Shown: in pieces, positions 8,114 to 16,452 of the stretch | Numbering within the stretch: position 1 is the stretch's first letter | Layout: each line of letters begins with the position of its first letter | NCBI RefSeq assembly: GCF_900491745.1 | Contig: NZ_UETR01000014.1 | Location: 36,961-100,960 of the forward strand | Direction: 5' to 3' | DNA: 64,000 bases | Source of the DNA: Amarolinea aalborgensis | GTDB lineage: Bacteria; Chloroflexota; Anaerolineae; SSC4; Amarolineaceae | Made by a program: the position numbers and the translations under genes | The notes under the pieces: generated by a model | Databases searched by the model: none | What the model was told of the DNA's origin: nothing | What the model saw: the letters and a program-made list of their open reading frames with translations, nothing else

Positions 8114-9394
8114 TCAACGGTAGGCAGCCCCGCGTGTCTCGAGCTGCTGGACGACGGCCACGGCGCGTGCGATCCCATCTTCAGCTTGGATTTTTGCCCC
8201 CAGATTGGCTGCGCGCTGACGCATCGTTTGATCTGTCACAGCCCTCTGAATGGCTTGCGCAAGTCGTTCAACTGTCAGTTTTTTCCGTGGAATAGGTTCT
8301 GGCCCAACCCCTAAGTCTGCGACGCGCTGCCCCCAAAAGGGCTGATCAGCAAAGAAGGGAATCACCACGGAAGGAATCCCGGCCCTGAGACCGTAGGCTG
8401 TCGTTCCCGCGCCTCCGTGATGGACGACGGCCGCGACGCGTGGGAAAAGCCAGGAAAAGGGGACCGAGTCCAGCATCAAAACGGAGTCCGGCAAATCGGC
8501 CTTGTGTAAACCGCTCCAGCCAGAGAGGATGATAGCCCGCTGTTGCGTTCGCGCCAGCGCCTGCAAAACGAGATCCGCAGTCTCTTCTGGTTTTCGACTG
8601 CTCATGCTCCCAAACCCGACATAGACCGGCGGGGAACCAGCCTGCAGAAACGCCGTCAGGGCTGGGGGCGGGGTCCAATCGGCGGCCGGATCCAAAAACC
8701 AGTAACCGGTGACATGTGTATCCGGGTCCCAATCAGAAGCCGGGGGGATGACAAATTGGCTGAATCCATAGAGAATTGGGTTCTGGCGCAGGCGGTCGGT
8801 CTTGTACGGTCCCCAAAACGGCGCCGCGGGCAAACCAAGCACTTTCTCTCGCGCCAGCCTATCGGCCGACCGAAACCCTTGCCACATGATCTGTCGGGCA
8901 AGATGATAAGACACGCGATTCAGCGCGCCTCCGAGCCACGATGGGAGCCTGGGAAACAGAAAACTGGGATAGGCTTGTGTGGGCGTGAAGGGGATGTAAT
9001 AGGCCTGCAGAAACGGAAGACGCAGCTTCTCGGCCAGGGAAAGGCCAACGAACAGGCCGCCTATGCCTGCAAGCACCAGATCCATGCCTTGACACGCTGC
9101 GAGACCGCCCTCTGCCAAAGCAAGCGCGCCGCGTTGGGCTTCTTTTGCCATCAGCGACATGATGGCAAGAAAGTTCCCTTTTTCCAGCAGCTCACGCATT
9201 TCAGTGCTTTGCGCAATATCCTGCACATTGCCTTCGATGGGCCAAAACTCCAAGCCATGCGCATTGACCAGCGTGTCGAAGTTTTGATGGGTCACCAAGC
9301 GCACCCCATGGCCGGCCTTTTGCAAACCCTTGCCCAAAGCCACATACGGTTCAACATCCCCGCGACTTCCTGGCGCCATTATGGCAATGCGCAT
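8114..9394 (-). CDS. GT1-family glycosyltransferase (UGT/sterol glucosyltransferase-like)
   Basis: A 426-residue GT-B enzyme that moves a sugar from a nucleotide donor to a lipid or small-molecule acceptor. The N-terminus IAIMAPGSRGDVEPYVALG is the classic sterol glucosyltransferase / macrolide GT opening. The C-terminal donor-binding motif HHGGAGTTAYGLRAG followed by FFADQPFWG is intact. GSMSSRKPEE lies at the start of the C-terminal domain. The start at 9394 follows GAGGTG by 7 nt; an ATG three codons upstream is possible. No polyketide or other antibiotic genes are adjacent, so a membrane lipid or carotenoid acceptor is more likely than an antibiotic. Confidence 0.9.
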   Translation of the reverse strand: MRIAIMAPGSRGDVEPYVALGKGLQKAGHGVRLVTHQNFDTLVNAHGLEFWPIEGNVQDIAQSTEMRELLEKGNFLAIMSLMAKEAQRGALALAEGGLAACQGMDLVLAGIGGLFVGLSLAEKLRLPFLQAYYIPFTPTQAYPSFLFPRLPSWLGGALNRVSYHLARQIMWQGFRSADRLAREKVLGLPAAPFWGPYKTDRLRQNPILYGFSQFVIPPASDWDPDTHVTGYWFLDPAADWTPPPALTAFLQAGSPPVYVGFGSMSSRKPEETADLVLQALARTQQRAIILSGWSGLHKADLPDSVLMLDSVPFSWLFPRVAAVVHHGGAGTTAYGLRAGIPSVVIPFFADQPFWGQRVADLGVGPEPIPRKKLTVERLAQAIQRAVTDQTMRQRAANLGAKIQAEDGIARAVAVVQQLETRGAAYR

Positions 9395-9434
9395 AAACAA
9401 CACCTCGCGTTGGTATGAGGGGCGTCACAAGCGG

Positions 9435-9767
9435 TCATGAGGGATATGCCTTTAGGCCCGCACGCATGGCGCCCTCGATGGCGCCATCCACTTCTTCCGC
9501 GCCGGGGAAGAACCACTCCTCCGGATCGTAACGCCCGCTGCTGTACTTGTAGATGGCGAAATCCCAGTGGTTCATGTCGCCCGCATAAGTCAGCCGGCAA
9601 ATCGGCTCAAACTGGTCGCCATGTTGGCGCCCCAGGTACAGGTGAACGCCGCGGTAATTGGTCACGTAATGCGCCCCGGGTTGGCCCCGCAGTCGCTCGA
9701 CGTTGAAGCGGGCCACGATGGCGTCGGCCTGCAGTTTGATCTCAGGTGTGAGTTTCGGTTTTGGCAT
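9435..9767 (-). CDS. Hypothetical protein, 110 residues
   Basis: A small soluble protein that I do not recognise by function. The N-terminus (KLTPEIKLQADAIVARFN) is helical, followed by a strand-rich aromatic core (YVTNYRGVHLYLGR, ICRLTYAGDMNHWDFAIYKYSS) and a short helix. No membrane segment, no catalytic motif. AGGAG lies upstream of the ATG. It is 40 nt upstream of the glycosyltransferase on the same strand and might be co-transcribed with it. Confidence 0.7.
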   Translation of the reverse strand: MPKPKLTPEIKLQADAIVARFNVERLRGQPGAHYVTNYRGVHLYLGRQHGDQFEPICRLTYAGDMNHWDFAIYKYSSGRYDPEEWFFPGAEEVDGAIEGAMRAGLKAYPS

Positions 9768-9813
9768 GATTGTCTACTCCTGTTGGTATGGGCGTTTTTC
9801 GTTTGCATCGGTA

Positions 9814-9842
9814 TTGCCTGTGGAACAGGCACATGATATAAT
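9814..9842 (+). promoter_or_regulatory. Strong-looking orphan promoter facing a gene-free stretch
   Basis: TTGCCT (9814-9819), 17-nt spacer, TATAAT (9837-9842) on the plus strand. No plus-strand gene follows: the next 500 nt hold only decayed minus-strand sequence. Just downstream is a segment able to fold (CCACTG/CAGTGG outer pairs around 9861-9920 and the hairpin GTCCGGTAACCGGAC). It may be fortuitous or may drive a small RNA. Confidence 0.35.
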
Positions 9843-9912
9843 CAGAACAGATAAGTCACTCCACTGCTAGTGAAAGCCGGCTCCAAGCCGTGCGTCCGGT
9901 AACCGGACCTAG

Positions 9913-10068
9913 CTACAGTGGGGTGATTTTCGTTGTATTGAATCCAAGCACCAGGATCGGTGAGCAGCCTTCTTGGCCGACGATCAGATTGCCGGTGCGA
10001 TCGTAAAATGTCGGATCCCCAGATTCATCGACAAAGAACCAATTGCTCCCTGATTGTGCCTTCTGCAT
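9913..10068 (-). pseudogene. DUF3800 protein, truncated N-terminal fragment
   Basis: From an ATG at 10068 the minus strand encodes 51 residues: MQKAQSGSNWFFVDESGD, then PTFYDRTGN and GCSPILVLGF, ending in TAG at 9913-9915. FFVDESGDPTF is the hallmark first strand of DUF3800 (an RNase H-like fold family of 200-300 residues common in defence islands); the rest is missing. The carboxylate pair of the expected active site (D and E of VDESGD) is present, but a fragment this short should not fold. It lies downstream of gajB in the same orientation. Confidence 0.75.
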
Positions 10069-10075
10069 GTTCTAA

Positions 10076-10345
10076 AACTCCCGGCCAACTTGTACTATGG
10101 AACCGAGTATTTTCGGCGCACACCCACACGATGTTGCCGTCGTTGGTAGCCGCCTTTTGCAGGCCGCACCAGTGCTGGTCTTGTCTTGTCCACTTCGCGC
10201 AGGAAGATGTGCAGCGCGCGCAACGCAGCGCCCTCTGCTTCCACATCCTTGCCCAGGGCCACGTCAAACTCACGTTGCACAAACCGCTCTAGGCGAGCAG
10301 CGAAATCGGGCAGGTTCTCATTGGCTGCCAGTTATAACTGAAGCG
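10076..10345 (-). pseudogene. Decayed coding remnant with a frameshift, family unknown
   Basis: The minus strand reads as protein-like sequence in one frame (LPDFAARLERFVQREFDVAL, then ALHIFLREVDKTRP) and then continues sensibly in another (CGLQKAATNDGNIVWVCAEN), suggesting a frameshift near 10165-10185. No full gene can be restored and I cannot name the family. It lies between gajB and the DUF3800 fragment and is probably debris of the same island. The whole 607-nt stretch from 9768 to 10374 contains no intact gene. Confidence 0.45.
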
Positions 10346-10374
10346 TGACCTTATCTCCCGGTGCTCGCGTTGTG

Positions 10375-12213
10375 TCACGATTTGCGCGTGATCTGTCCAT
10401 TACTGTTGCAGTACCAGTATTTCAGCAGGGTTTCCGGCAGGTCTGCAAGTTTCCTGGCGAATAGTGAAGTGGAATGATTGATCAGTACGTAAAGGTGCGT
10501 TCTCGCCCGAGTTACTGCTACATAGGCGAGTCGAGACCTCAAGTCTGGAACGCTGGCACTTTCCCGAACCGCATCCAATCCCACTATTATGGCTGCATCA
10601 AACTCAAGGCCCTTGCTACCGTGCAGGGTTGTCAAGAAGACCGCATTGTCCAACTGGGCAAATTTGCGAACTGATAGCCGTTTGAGGCGATCCAGCTTAC
10701 CGGTCTTAGAATAAAAGGCCCGGAGCTCTACGACGTCATCAGGCCTGACTAATTCATACGGCTTCATCAGGGACGCGAAATCTAATTTTTCGACAAGAGA
10801 TAGCAGCCAGTCGTGAACTAGAAGTTCACCTGATCGTAGTTCCCATAAGGCTACAAACAACTTCTGGTCGAGTTCGGCACGATGGCGTTCATCATGGATT
10901 CCACAAGCAAGTCGCGTGAGTTGACCCCAAAAGGGAAGAAGTTCATGGAAGTAGGTCTCACCGCCTGAACACCACTTTGCCATAGCAAGCACCCAGGCAA
11001 TCAACTCGAATTTGGCATCGTAGTCCGGATCTTTGTCAATGGTCACGGGGAAGGCCCCATCATCCTCCAGGGCTTTCAGTATGTCCTGAAGCTTTGCTCT
11101 TGTCGGTGATAACACGGCGATACGCTTCTTATCGGTCAGCCTTCGAAGACATCGTCGCACTATTGACGCAGTCTGGCTTGACTTTACTTCCACTACATGA
11201 CAAATACCAGGCGCCTGCAGACTCGACTGGTAACCCGTATTCTCACCGAGCACGACGTTACCAAGATCAATGATATTTTGAGCAGAGCGGTAGTTCGTTC
11301 TCAGCGTGACCAGATCATTCGCACTCACTTGGCCCACTGTCTCAGCGAGATCCATCAGAAAATGGGGTTTACTGCCATGTAATTCTTCGTAGATGCATTG
11401 GTTTGGATCACCAATAGCAAGCAGGGAGATCTGTCCAGACTTCACAAGGTAGGTTACAAGTTGATGAAATAGCGGACTGAGATCCTGATACTCATCAACG
11501 AACCACCAAGGGTATGCTGCGGATAGTGTCATCGCAACAGAGGGGTAGTTCCGCACAAGCTGCAACGACAGCAATTCCACACGAACGAAATCAACCGAGC
11601 TCGGATCATTCTTGATCAGGCCATGAGCGTAGTCATGCGCTAATTGCGACCAGTCCAAACCTGCCAGGGCATTTCGACTATATCCATCGGCTTCGGCGAA
11701 GACCGAATTACTGAAGCTTCCGGTTTCAGAACAAAAGTACAATCTTCGAAATTTGTCGATGTTGCCCTGAATATTGCGCCACTCATTTTGAGGAGGACGC
11801 TTGCCTTGTATCTTGAGCGCCCTATCCAACGCGTCTGAACTCTCTTTCGTTGAAGCGATCCGAAAGGGGGTGGGTATCTGCTCCGGCATCAGTAGCCGAC
11901 CAACTGGCATGATAATCTCTGCAATGCAAAAGGAATGAACGGTACCGACGTAGGTTGCACCGTCGTTCACTCCCAGTAAACGAAGTTCTTTCTCGAGATT
12001 TCCCGCAAGCTGGCGAGAATAGGTGATACAAGCCACCTTCTGAGGAGACCTAACGATGCCATCGAACAGAGTTTGAGCAGCTTTGGTCGTCAGCAAGTAC
12101 GTCTTGCCAGAGCCAGGCCCGGCAACGACTACTTGGTTCCCTGAAGAACGAAAGGCAGCTCGTTGTTGTGAATCATCTTCGATTTTCGCAACGCGCTTGA
12201 GATATTCAGACAT
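10375..12213 (-). CDS. gajB: UvrD/Rep-like helicase, Gabija component GajB
   Basis: Superfamily 1 DNA helicase-like protein, 612 residues. Motifs in order: Walker A GPGSGKT (residues 32-38), Walker B / motif II FVDEYQD (near 240), motif III IGDPNQCIYEE, motif V TLHGSKGLEFD and motif VI YVAVTRARTHLY. It begins 19 nt after the end of the OLD-type nuclease gene on the same strand, the gene order that defines Gabija. In that system GajB is thought to sense DNA ends or nucleotide depletion and to activate GajA, which then cuts phage DNA. It is longer than the founding GajB (about 490 residues), mainly by extra sequence between the helicase motifs. Base composition is visibly lower in GC than flanking genes, consistent with transfer. 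Confidence 0.88.
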   Translation of the reverse strand: MSEYLKRVAKIEDDSQQRAAFRSSGNQVVVAGPGSGKTYLLTTKAAQTLFDGIVRSPQKVACITYSRQLAGNLEKELRLLGVNDGATYVGTVHSFCIAEIIMPVGRLLMPEQIPTPFRIASTKESSDALDRALKIQGKRPPQNEWRNIQGNIDKFRRLYFCSETGSFSNSVFAEADGYSRNALAGLDWSQLAHDYAHGLIKNDPSSVDFVRVELLSLQLVRNYPSVAMTLSAAYPWWFVDEYQDLSPLFHQLVTYLVKSGQISLLAIGDPNQCIYEELHGSKPHFLMDLAETVGQVSANDLVTLRTNYRSAQNIIDLGNVVLGENTGYQSSLQAPGICHVVEVKSSQTASIVRRCLRRLTDKKRIAVLSPTRAKLQDILKALEDDGAFPVTIDKDPDYDAKFELIAWVLAMAKWCSGGETYFHELLPFWGQLTRLACGIHDERHRAELDQKLFVALWELRSGELLVHDWLLSLVEKLDFASLMKPYELVRPDDVVELRAFYSKTGKLDRLKRLSVRKFAQLDNAVFLTTLHGSKGLEFDAAIIVGLDAVRESASVPDLRSRLAYVAVTRARTHLYVLINHSTSLFARKLADLPETLLKYWYCNSNGQITRKS

Positions 12214-12232
12214 AATGACTCTTGTCCTACAC

Positions 12233-14131
12233 TTAGACGGCTACGTCCTCGGGTGCTGCCGACGCAGACGAGACCTCTCTGTCAGTCACTTTGTCTATTG
12301 GCAAACCAGGAACTATCTGGAGCACGAATTTGATTGCCTCGTCAATGTATGATGGAACCTTGTTCCAAACTATCTTCTCTGCAAGCCGTTGCGCGAATCT
12401 TCCCTTGCCCATGCCTGTAGTCTCAATTCGCCGTATAACCTTATCAATCTCCTTCCGGTCGATTTCCGCACTCATGTTCCTTTGCTGTGTTGGAGTGCCG
12501 CCGAGTTCCCTGTAAATCTCAACAAACTGTGGCCCGTAACCAACGGTAAGAAGCTCATCCTCGAGAGTTTGGCGATTGACGAAGATACCAATCTTCGCAA
12601 GTGCCTTACGGACATCCTCCCATTTCCTCGTCCTGCAATCTGTCTCGAGTGAGGTAGTCTGCGCGTTGTCGATGAGTTTTGCCAGGTCAATGCCACGCTT
12701 TAGCCCAGCATAGTGACAATTGTCGGCCTTATCTTCGCCGTCGGTTTCTAACGCGACAGTTGGGTCACCATCGGTCATTACGGCAAATGGAAGATCAAGC
12801 CCTGATGGGCCAACGAATTGCACATACGGTCGAAAATCAATGCCGCAGACGCTACACACACTGATGCCTGCGCCATCAAGTGTGTGGGAAAGCTTTCCTG
12901 CCTCCTTGAGCCTCCGGGCAATCTCTGGAACTAAGAAGAATTCAGCATCGCCTTCAACCAGTATTAGGCCTCGGGCAAAGACGATTTCGCCGCGAGTAGC
13001 ATCTAAGAACCTGCTCAGATCGCGGCGCACCTTCTCATCCAGTTGGGCTATCTTGGAAGTTGATACGGCCACTATGCCGTTCTTGCTGCGTTTGAAGAGC
13101 GCAAACCACTCTGGTTCGGCTAGACTAACGATCGTGGGCGAATGAGTCGAAACCAGGATTGGGAGTTCCCGTTTGAAGACATTCTTAAAGACAAGTCTCT
13201 GCAGATGGGGGTGCAAATGTGCTTCCGGCTCCTCAATTGCAAGGATCGTAAACTGCGATTGTTGGTTGGGCTTAGCATTGGTGCGGAGACGCTCAAGATA
13301 CACCAGCCACATGATGAGGTATAGTATGTTCGATAACCCTAGACTGGAATGCTCCAGAGGCAAATCCATCTCTACAAACAGCGTAAGCATTCGCTGCAAA
13401 TCGTCTGCGTTAGAGGGGAGGAGACCGATTGTGGGGTGTATGGCGTGCTCATCCTCTATGACATCCACCAATAACTCTCTAATGTCTTTCTGTAGTTGCT
13501 CAACAGACGTGATCTTCTGTAAGCGTTCCGATGCTGACTTGACTTGTTGAGCCACCTGTCTAAACTCGTCGTCTTGCGCCAGGCTCATAAGTTCAACCAT
13601 CCGTCGCATTGGAGAGAGGCGCCAACTCTGCATGTCTCTGTCCATATCGCGGAGCGCCGGAACAAGCACCATTCTCACGAAGCTGCGAAAACGTGTCGCC
13701 CCTTTTGTATTTGTCTCGTCGTCTCGTGCATATCGTACGATCTCATACTCGTCTTCGCCCAGCGCATCCTCAGGCTTAAGGTTTGGACGAGGACGATAAA
13801 CAGAGGACAGTTTCGTCTGTAGCGGCTCACCTTCGGTAGAAACTCGGCAATCATGGGCACAGGCTAGCAGATCCTTGTCTTTGGTCGGATCAAAACCAGA
13901 AAACCAGACATGAACCTCGATTTGCGTTCCTCTGAACGGAGTGACTCGATGTGAGAAATCGCCTGTGCTTAACTGCCCCCGATAGTTTGAGTCCAATACC
14001 AAACGCAACGCCTCGAAAAAGTTCGTCTTCCCGGTACCGTTTTCTCCAAGCAGAACCGCTTTCTCGCTCAGTTGGACTTCAAAGTCCTGTAGGTTTCGGA
14101 AATTCTTGATTTGGACTTTCGAGATATACAT
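12233..14131 (-). CDS. gajA: OLD-family ATP-dependent nuclease, Gabija component GajA
   Basis: A 632-residue protein with an N-terminal ABC/SMC-type ATPase and a C-terminal TOPRIM nuclease. GENGTGKT at residues 29-36 is Walker A; AIEEPEAHLHPHLQ (near 300) holds the ABC Walker B and D-loop; VSTHSPTIVSL is the switch-His region. The TOPRIM domain begins at LILVEGDAEFFLVPEIA (near 387; the Glu is the general base or metal ligand) and includes MTDGDPTVAL (near 452; DxD metal ligands). These features match class 2 OLD proteins (GajA). Its partner helicase follows 19 nt downstream. All catalytic residues I can check are present, so the system looks functional. Confidence 0.9.
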   Translation of the reverse strand: MYISKVQIKNFRNLQDFEVQLSEKAVLLGENGTGKTNFFEALRLVLDSNYRGQLSTGDFSHRVTPFRGTQIEVHVWFSGFDPTKDKDLLACAHDCRVSTEGEPLQTKLSSVYRPRPNLKPEDALGEDEYEIVRYARDDETNTKGATRFRSFVRMVLVPALRDMDRDMQSWRLSPMRRMVELMSLAQDDEFRQVAQQVKSASERLQKITSVEQLQKDIRELLVDVIEDEHAIHPTIGLLPSNADDLQRMLTLFVEMDLPLEHSSLGLSNILYLIMWLVYLERLRTNAKPNQQSQFTILAIEEPEAHLHPHLQRLVFKNVFKRELPILVSTHSPTIVSLAEPEWFALFKRSKNGIVAVSTSKIAQLDEKVRRDLSRFLDATRGEIVFARGLILVEGDAEFFLVPEIARRLKEAGKLSHTLDGAGISVCSVCGIDFRPYVQFVGPSGLDLPFAVMTDGDPTVALETDGEDKADNCHYAGLKRGIDLAKLIDNAQTTSLETDCRTRKWEDVRKALAKIGIFVNRQTLEDELLTVGYGPQFVEIYRELGGTPTQQRNMSAEIDRKEIDKVIRRIETTGMGKGRFAQRLAEKIVWNKVPSYIDEAIKFVLQIVPGLPIDKVTDREVSSASAAPEDVAV

Positions 14132-14334
14132 AGTTGTTGTACCCGCTTGAGATGATTTGGTGTGATCTCAATGAGATTGCGTAGAGCCTCTTACAACTCC
14201 CCCGAAACACCTAGGCCAGGCGCTCGGTCTACTGCATCGCCCCGCCCACGTTATGATCGCGGCGCAGGATGTGGCACGCGCCCGCACCATATCGCCCCAC
14301 AGGGTTTCGTTGGTTTTGCGCTTGATCATAGACA

Positions 14335-14566
14335 TCACGGCTGTTTCGCGAGTCGGTAATAGTCCGTTTTTGGTGCACCGACGAACTCGACGAGACCACG
14401 CGCCTTGAGGTCGGTGATGTTGCGCTGGGCTGCGGCCCACGAAACCTGCCATTGTTGCGCCAGGGTCAGCCCAGCCAGATAGTCGCCCGGCCATTATCTG
14501 AGCGATGAACCACTGCTGGTGAGCAGTTACAGCCTCATTCAACCTCAGCCGCCATTCGCCGATCAC
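14335..14566 (-). pseudogene. Frameshifted remnant with a winged-helix-like C-terminus
   Basis: The minus strand reads NEAVTAHQQWFIAQIMAG, then a one-base frameshift near 14485 (at GGGCGAC), then DYLAGLTLAQQWQVSWAA and AQRNITDLKARGLVEFVG, ending APKTDYYRLAKQP and TGA at 14335-14337. The second part resembles the winged helix-turn-helix that closes many Fic-like and transcriptional regulator proteins. Only the C-terminal ~75 residues survive. Downstream to 14168 there is one more short open stretch with no recognisable product. Confidence 0.5.
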
Positions 14567-14769
14567 AACCGATCGTTAGCCGCGAGGCATCATGTTTCAA
14601 GTTTACCACAATTCCATGCTTACAGAAAACCAACAAGCCGATCCACTGGGAGATCGGCAGGCCCACGAGCAGGGCCGCATGGCAGAGGAAGATAAGGCAG
14701 GACACACGGATGCGTAGCGCCGTGGCAACTGGAACTCGACGGGCAAAACGTAGTCCACGATTCTGCAGA
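14567..14769. other. Gene-poor spacer upstream of gajA remnants
   Basis: About 200 nt between the frameshifted remnant and the phosphotransferase. One minus-strand frame (14535-14777) could encode a short hydrophobic peptide (CLIFLCHAALLVGLPISQ in the middle) that overlaps the phosphotransferase stop, but it has no clear ribosome binding site and I do not call it. Nothing else is seen. Confidence 0.4.
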
Positions 14770-15786
14770 TTATGCATCTCTGGGTGTCTTGTCCGACTGA
14801 TAGGCGATCGCCATCGTGTTGCCGGGCAGGAAGTTCGACATCAAGTAGCGCAGCGATTGTTCTCGATCCTTACCGCCATCGTCGCTCAACAGCAACTGCT
14901 CGCAGAAGGCGGCAATGTCTTCGACGATCCGTTCATAGCGATAGTACGCCAACGCGTACGCGTCGAGCTCGGCTTGACCATAGCCCTGGTAGAACAGGGT
15001 CTCTTCCTCTTGCGGGGTGCGCACGTTACCGAATTGGCCGCCGCCGATAAACATCAAATCTCGCTCTTTGGGCGCCAGGATCGGGTTGTCCCAATCCACG
15101 ATGTAGAGGGCGCCGCTGGTCGTGATCAAGATGTTGCCGGCGTGAAGATCGGAGTGACAGACAACGAACCCTGGTGATCGAGCCTGAAGCGCCAGGGCGA
15201 GCCGTTCTGCGCGGCCGACGAGATCGAGAATCTGAGCCTGCCTGGCCTGCAAAAACAGAGCGAGTCTTGCGGCCACAGGGTCGGCAAACGCCTCGTTCGC
15301 CGCGCGCATCAGGAGCTTCCTCACGGTTGCTCGCCAATGCGATGAGTATGTTTCCTGCTGGATATGAGCTGTGAGCGCGGGCGGTACGTCAGCCGTGTGG
15401 ATGGCCTTGAGCGCTGCGCCGAAATCGGCCCATTGGCGCTCCGACAAGGTGATCTCATAACCATCCCGGCCATCAACAAACGGATAAAGAATGACGGTGA
15501 AGGCGTTCAGGCGCGCCCACGGCTGTCCAGTCTTGTTTGTCAGTGGGGCGATGATCTGCGCGACCCCTTGGTCGCTGAGGAATCTGGGCAAGGCCACAGA
15601 GGTCTCGTCAAAGATGCCGCTGCGCAGCTTCAGGAAATAGGGCGCACCGTCATCCGCCATGACGCGATAGACGGTCGTGTTCCGATCGGCGCCGAGAGGC
15701 AAGAACGTGACCTGAACGGCACGCAACCCATATTCATCCCGCATACAGGTGGCGATTCTTTCGGCTTGGAGATCGTTCATGTGCAT
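14770..15786 (-). CDS. Aminoglycoside/spectinomycin phosphotransferase-like kinase (APH family)
   Basis: A 338-residue member of the APH/choline kinase fold. The catalytic loop is VVCHSDLHAGNI (Brenner motif HxDLHxxN) and the metal-binding loop is YIVDWDNPI. The N-terminal lobe includes YFLKLRSG with the ATP-binding Lys. The closest named relatives by pattern are spectinomycin phosphotransferase APH(9)-like proteins, but most environmental members phosphorylate unknown small molecules, so antibiotic resistance should not be assumed. Start: ATG at 15786 or two codons downstream. Confidence 0.85.
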   Translation of the reverse strand: MHMNDLQAERIATCMRDEYGLRAVQVTFLPLGADRNTTVYRVMADDGAPYFLKLRSGIFDETSVALPRFLSDQGVAQIIAPLTNKTGQPWARLNAFTVILYPFVDGRDGYEITLSERQWADFGAALKAIHTADVPPALTAHIQQETYSSHWRATVRKLLMRAANEAFADPVAARLALFLQARQAQILDLVGRAERLALALQARSPGFVVCHSDLHAGNILITTSGALYIVDWDNPILAPKERDLMFIGGGQFGNVRTPQEEETLFYQGYGQAELDAYALAYYRYERIVEDIAAFCEQLLLSDDGGKDREQSLRYLMSNFLPGNTMAIAYQSDKTPRDA

Positions 15787-15851
15787 GAACGATTATGCCA
15801 GAAACCAGCCCCTTGTCAAAGTGCAGCAGATCCAAATGCAGCGCACCTTCA

Positions 15852-15950
15852 ACCACCGAAAACACAGAAAACACAGAGAACACAAAAAACGGCAGGTCAG
15901 GCGCCAAGTGGCAGCTTCTTTGCGTTCTGTGTGATCTCTGTAGTCAAATA
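15852..15950. repeat. Short-period imperfect palindrome, type B copy 2
   Basis: The left side is a run of AACACAGA-type units starting at ACCACCGAAAACACAG; the right side (TTGCGTTCTGTGTGATCTCT then GTAGTCAAA) mirrors it, around a loop of about 30 nt. It is related to 2993-3076 but diverged. It lies just upstream of the phosphotransferase and downstream of the small membrane protein. Confidence 0.75.
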
Positions 15951-16000
15951 CCAAACGGGCGGCCGTGTGTGGCCGCCCATCCATCCGAACCTGATGCCCT

Positions 16001-16378
16001 TCAATCGTCGGCGTTGACATCCGCGCCGATGACGCGGAAGCGCCGGGGCATCGGCAGCAGCGATGGCGACTCAACGGCATCGAGTTGGTTGGGTGTCTGC
16101 CATGCGGAGCCGCCGTGCAGTTGCGCCGGCTGCGCCACCGGATTGACGATGATCATCGGCTGCGCTTGCGGCGGCGGGCGCGACTCCAGCGGCGCTTGCG
16201 GGGTCGGCAGGGAACGACGCATGAGCGACGCAATCAGCAGGCTGGTGGGAATGCTGGCCGCCACACCAACGACCACACCGATCGCCACGGCCATAGACTC
16301 CGTGCTCATCCGCTGGCCGACCACGTACGCCAAGACGCCGGCAAAAACCAACAGCGTCAAAGGAATGAGCTTCTTCAT
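16001..16378 (-). CDS. Small membrane protein of the FtsK-like operon
   Basis: A 125-residue protein with two N-terminal hydrophobic segments (LIPLTLLVFAGVLAYVVG, residues 4-21, and MAVAIGVVVGVAASIPTSLL, near 29-48), then a Pro/Gln-rich cytoplasmic or extracellular tail of about 75 residues. No family recognised. GGGAGGT precedes the ATG at 16378. It starts 74 nt after the stop of the FtsK-like gene on the same strand and is probably its operon partner, possibly a membrane anchor for that ATPase, which itself has no membrane segment. Confidence 0.7.
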   Translation of the reverse strand: MKKLIPLTLLVFAGVLAYVVGQRMSTESMAVAIGVVVGVAASIPTSLLIASLMRRSLPTPQAPLESRPPPQAQPMIIVNPVAQPAQLHGGSAWQTPNQLDAVESPSLLPMPRRFRVIGADVNADD

Positions 16379-16452
16379 TCGTACCTCCCGTGATTGTGCA
16401 GTGCAACGCGTGATGGTCAATGTTCACCGTTGCGACGTGTGATGGCGACATG

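Noticed and set aside
9865..9905. Segment with AGCCGG ... GTGCGTCCGG resembling group II intron domain V
   Set aside because: Too short for domain V, lacks a proper tetraloop hairpin, and there is no reverse transcriptase nearby; kept only as foldable sequence in the orphan-promoter finding.
14770..15786. Phosphotransferase as an acquired antibiotic-resistance gene
   Set aside because: The fold is clear but no mobile element or resistance context surrounds it and many environmental homologues have other substrates.
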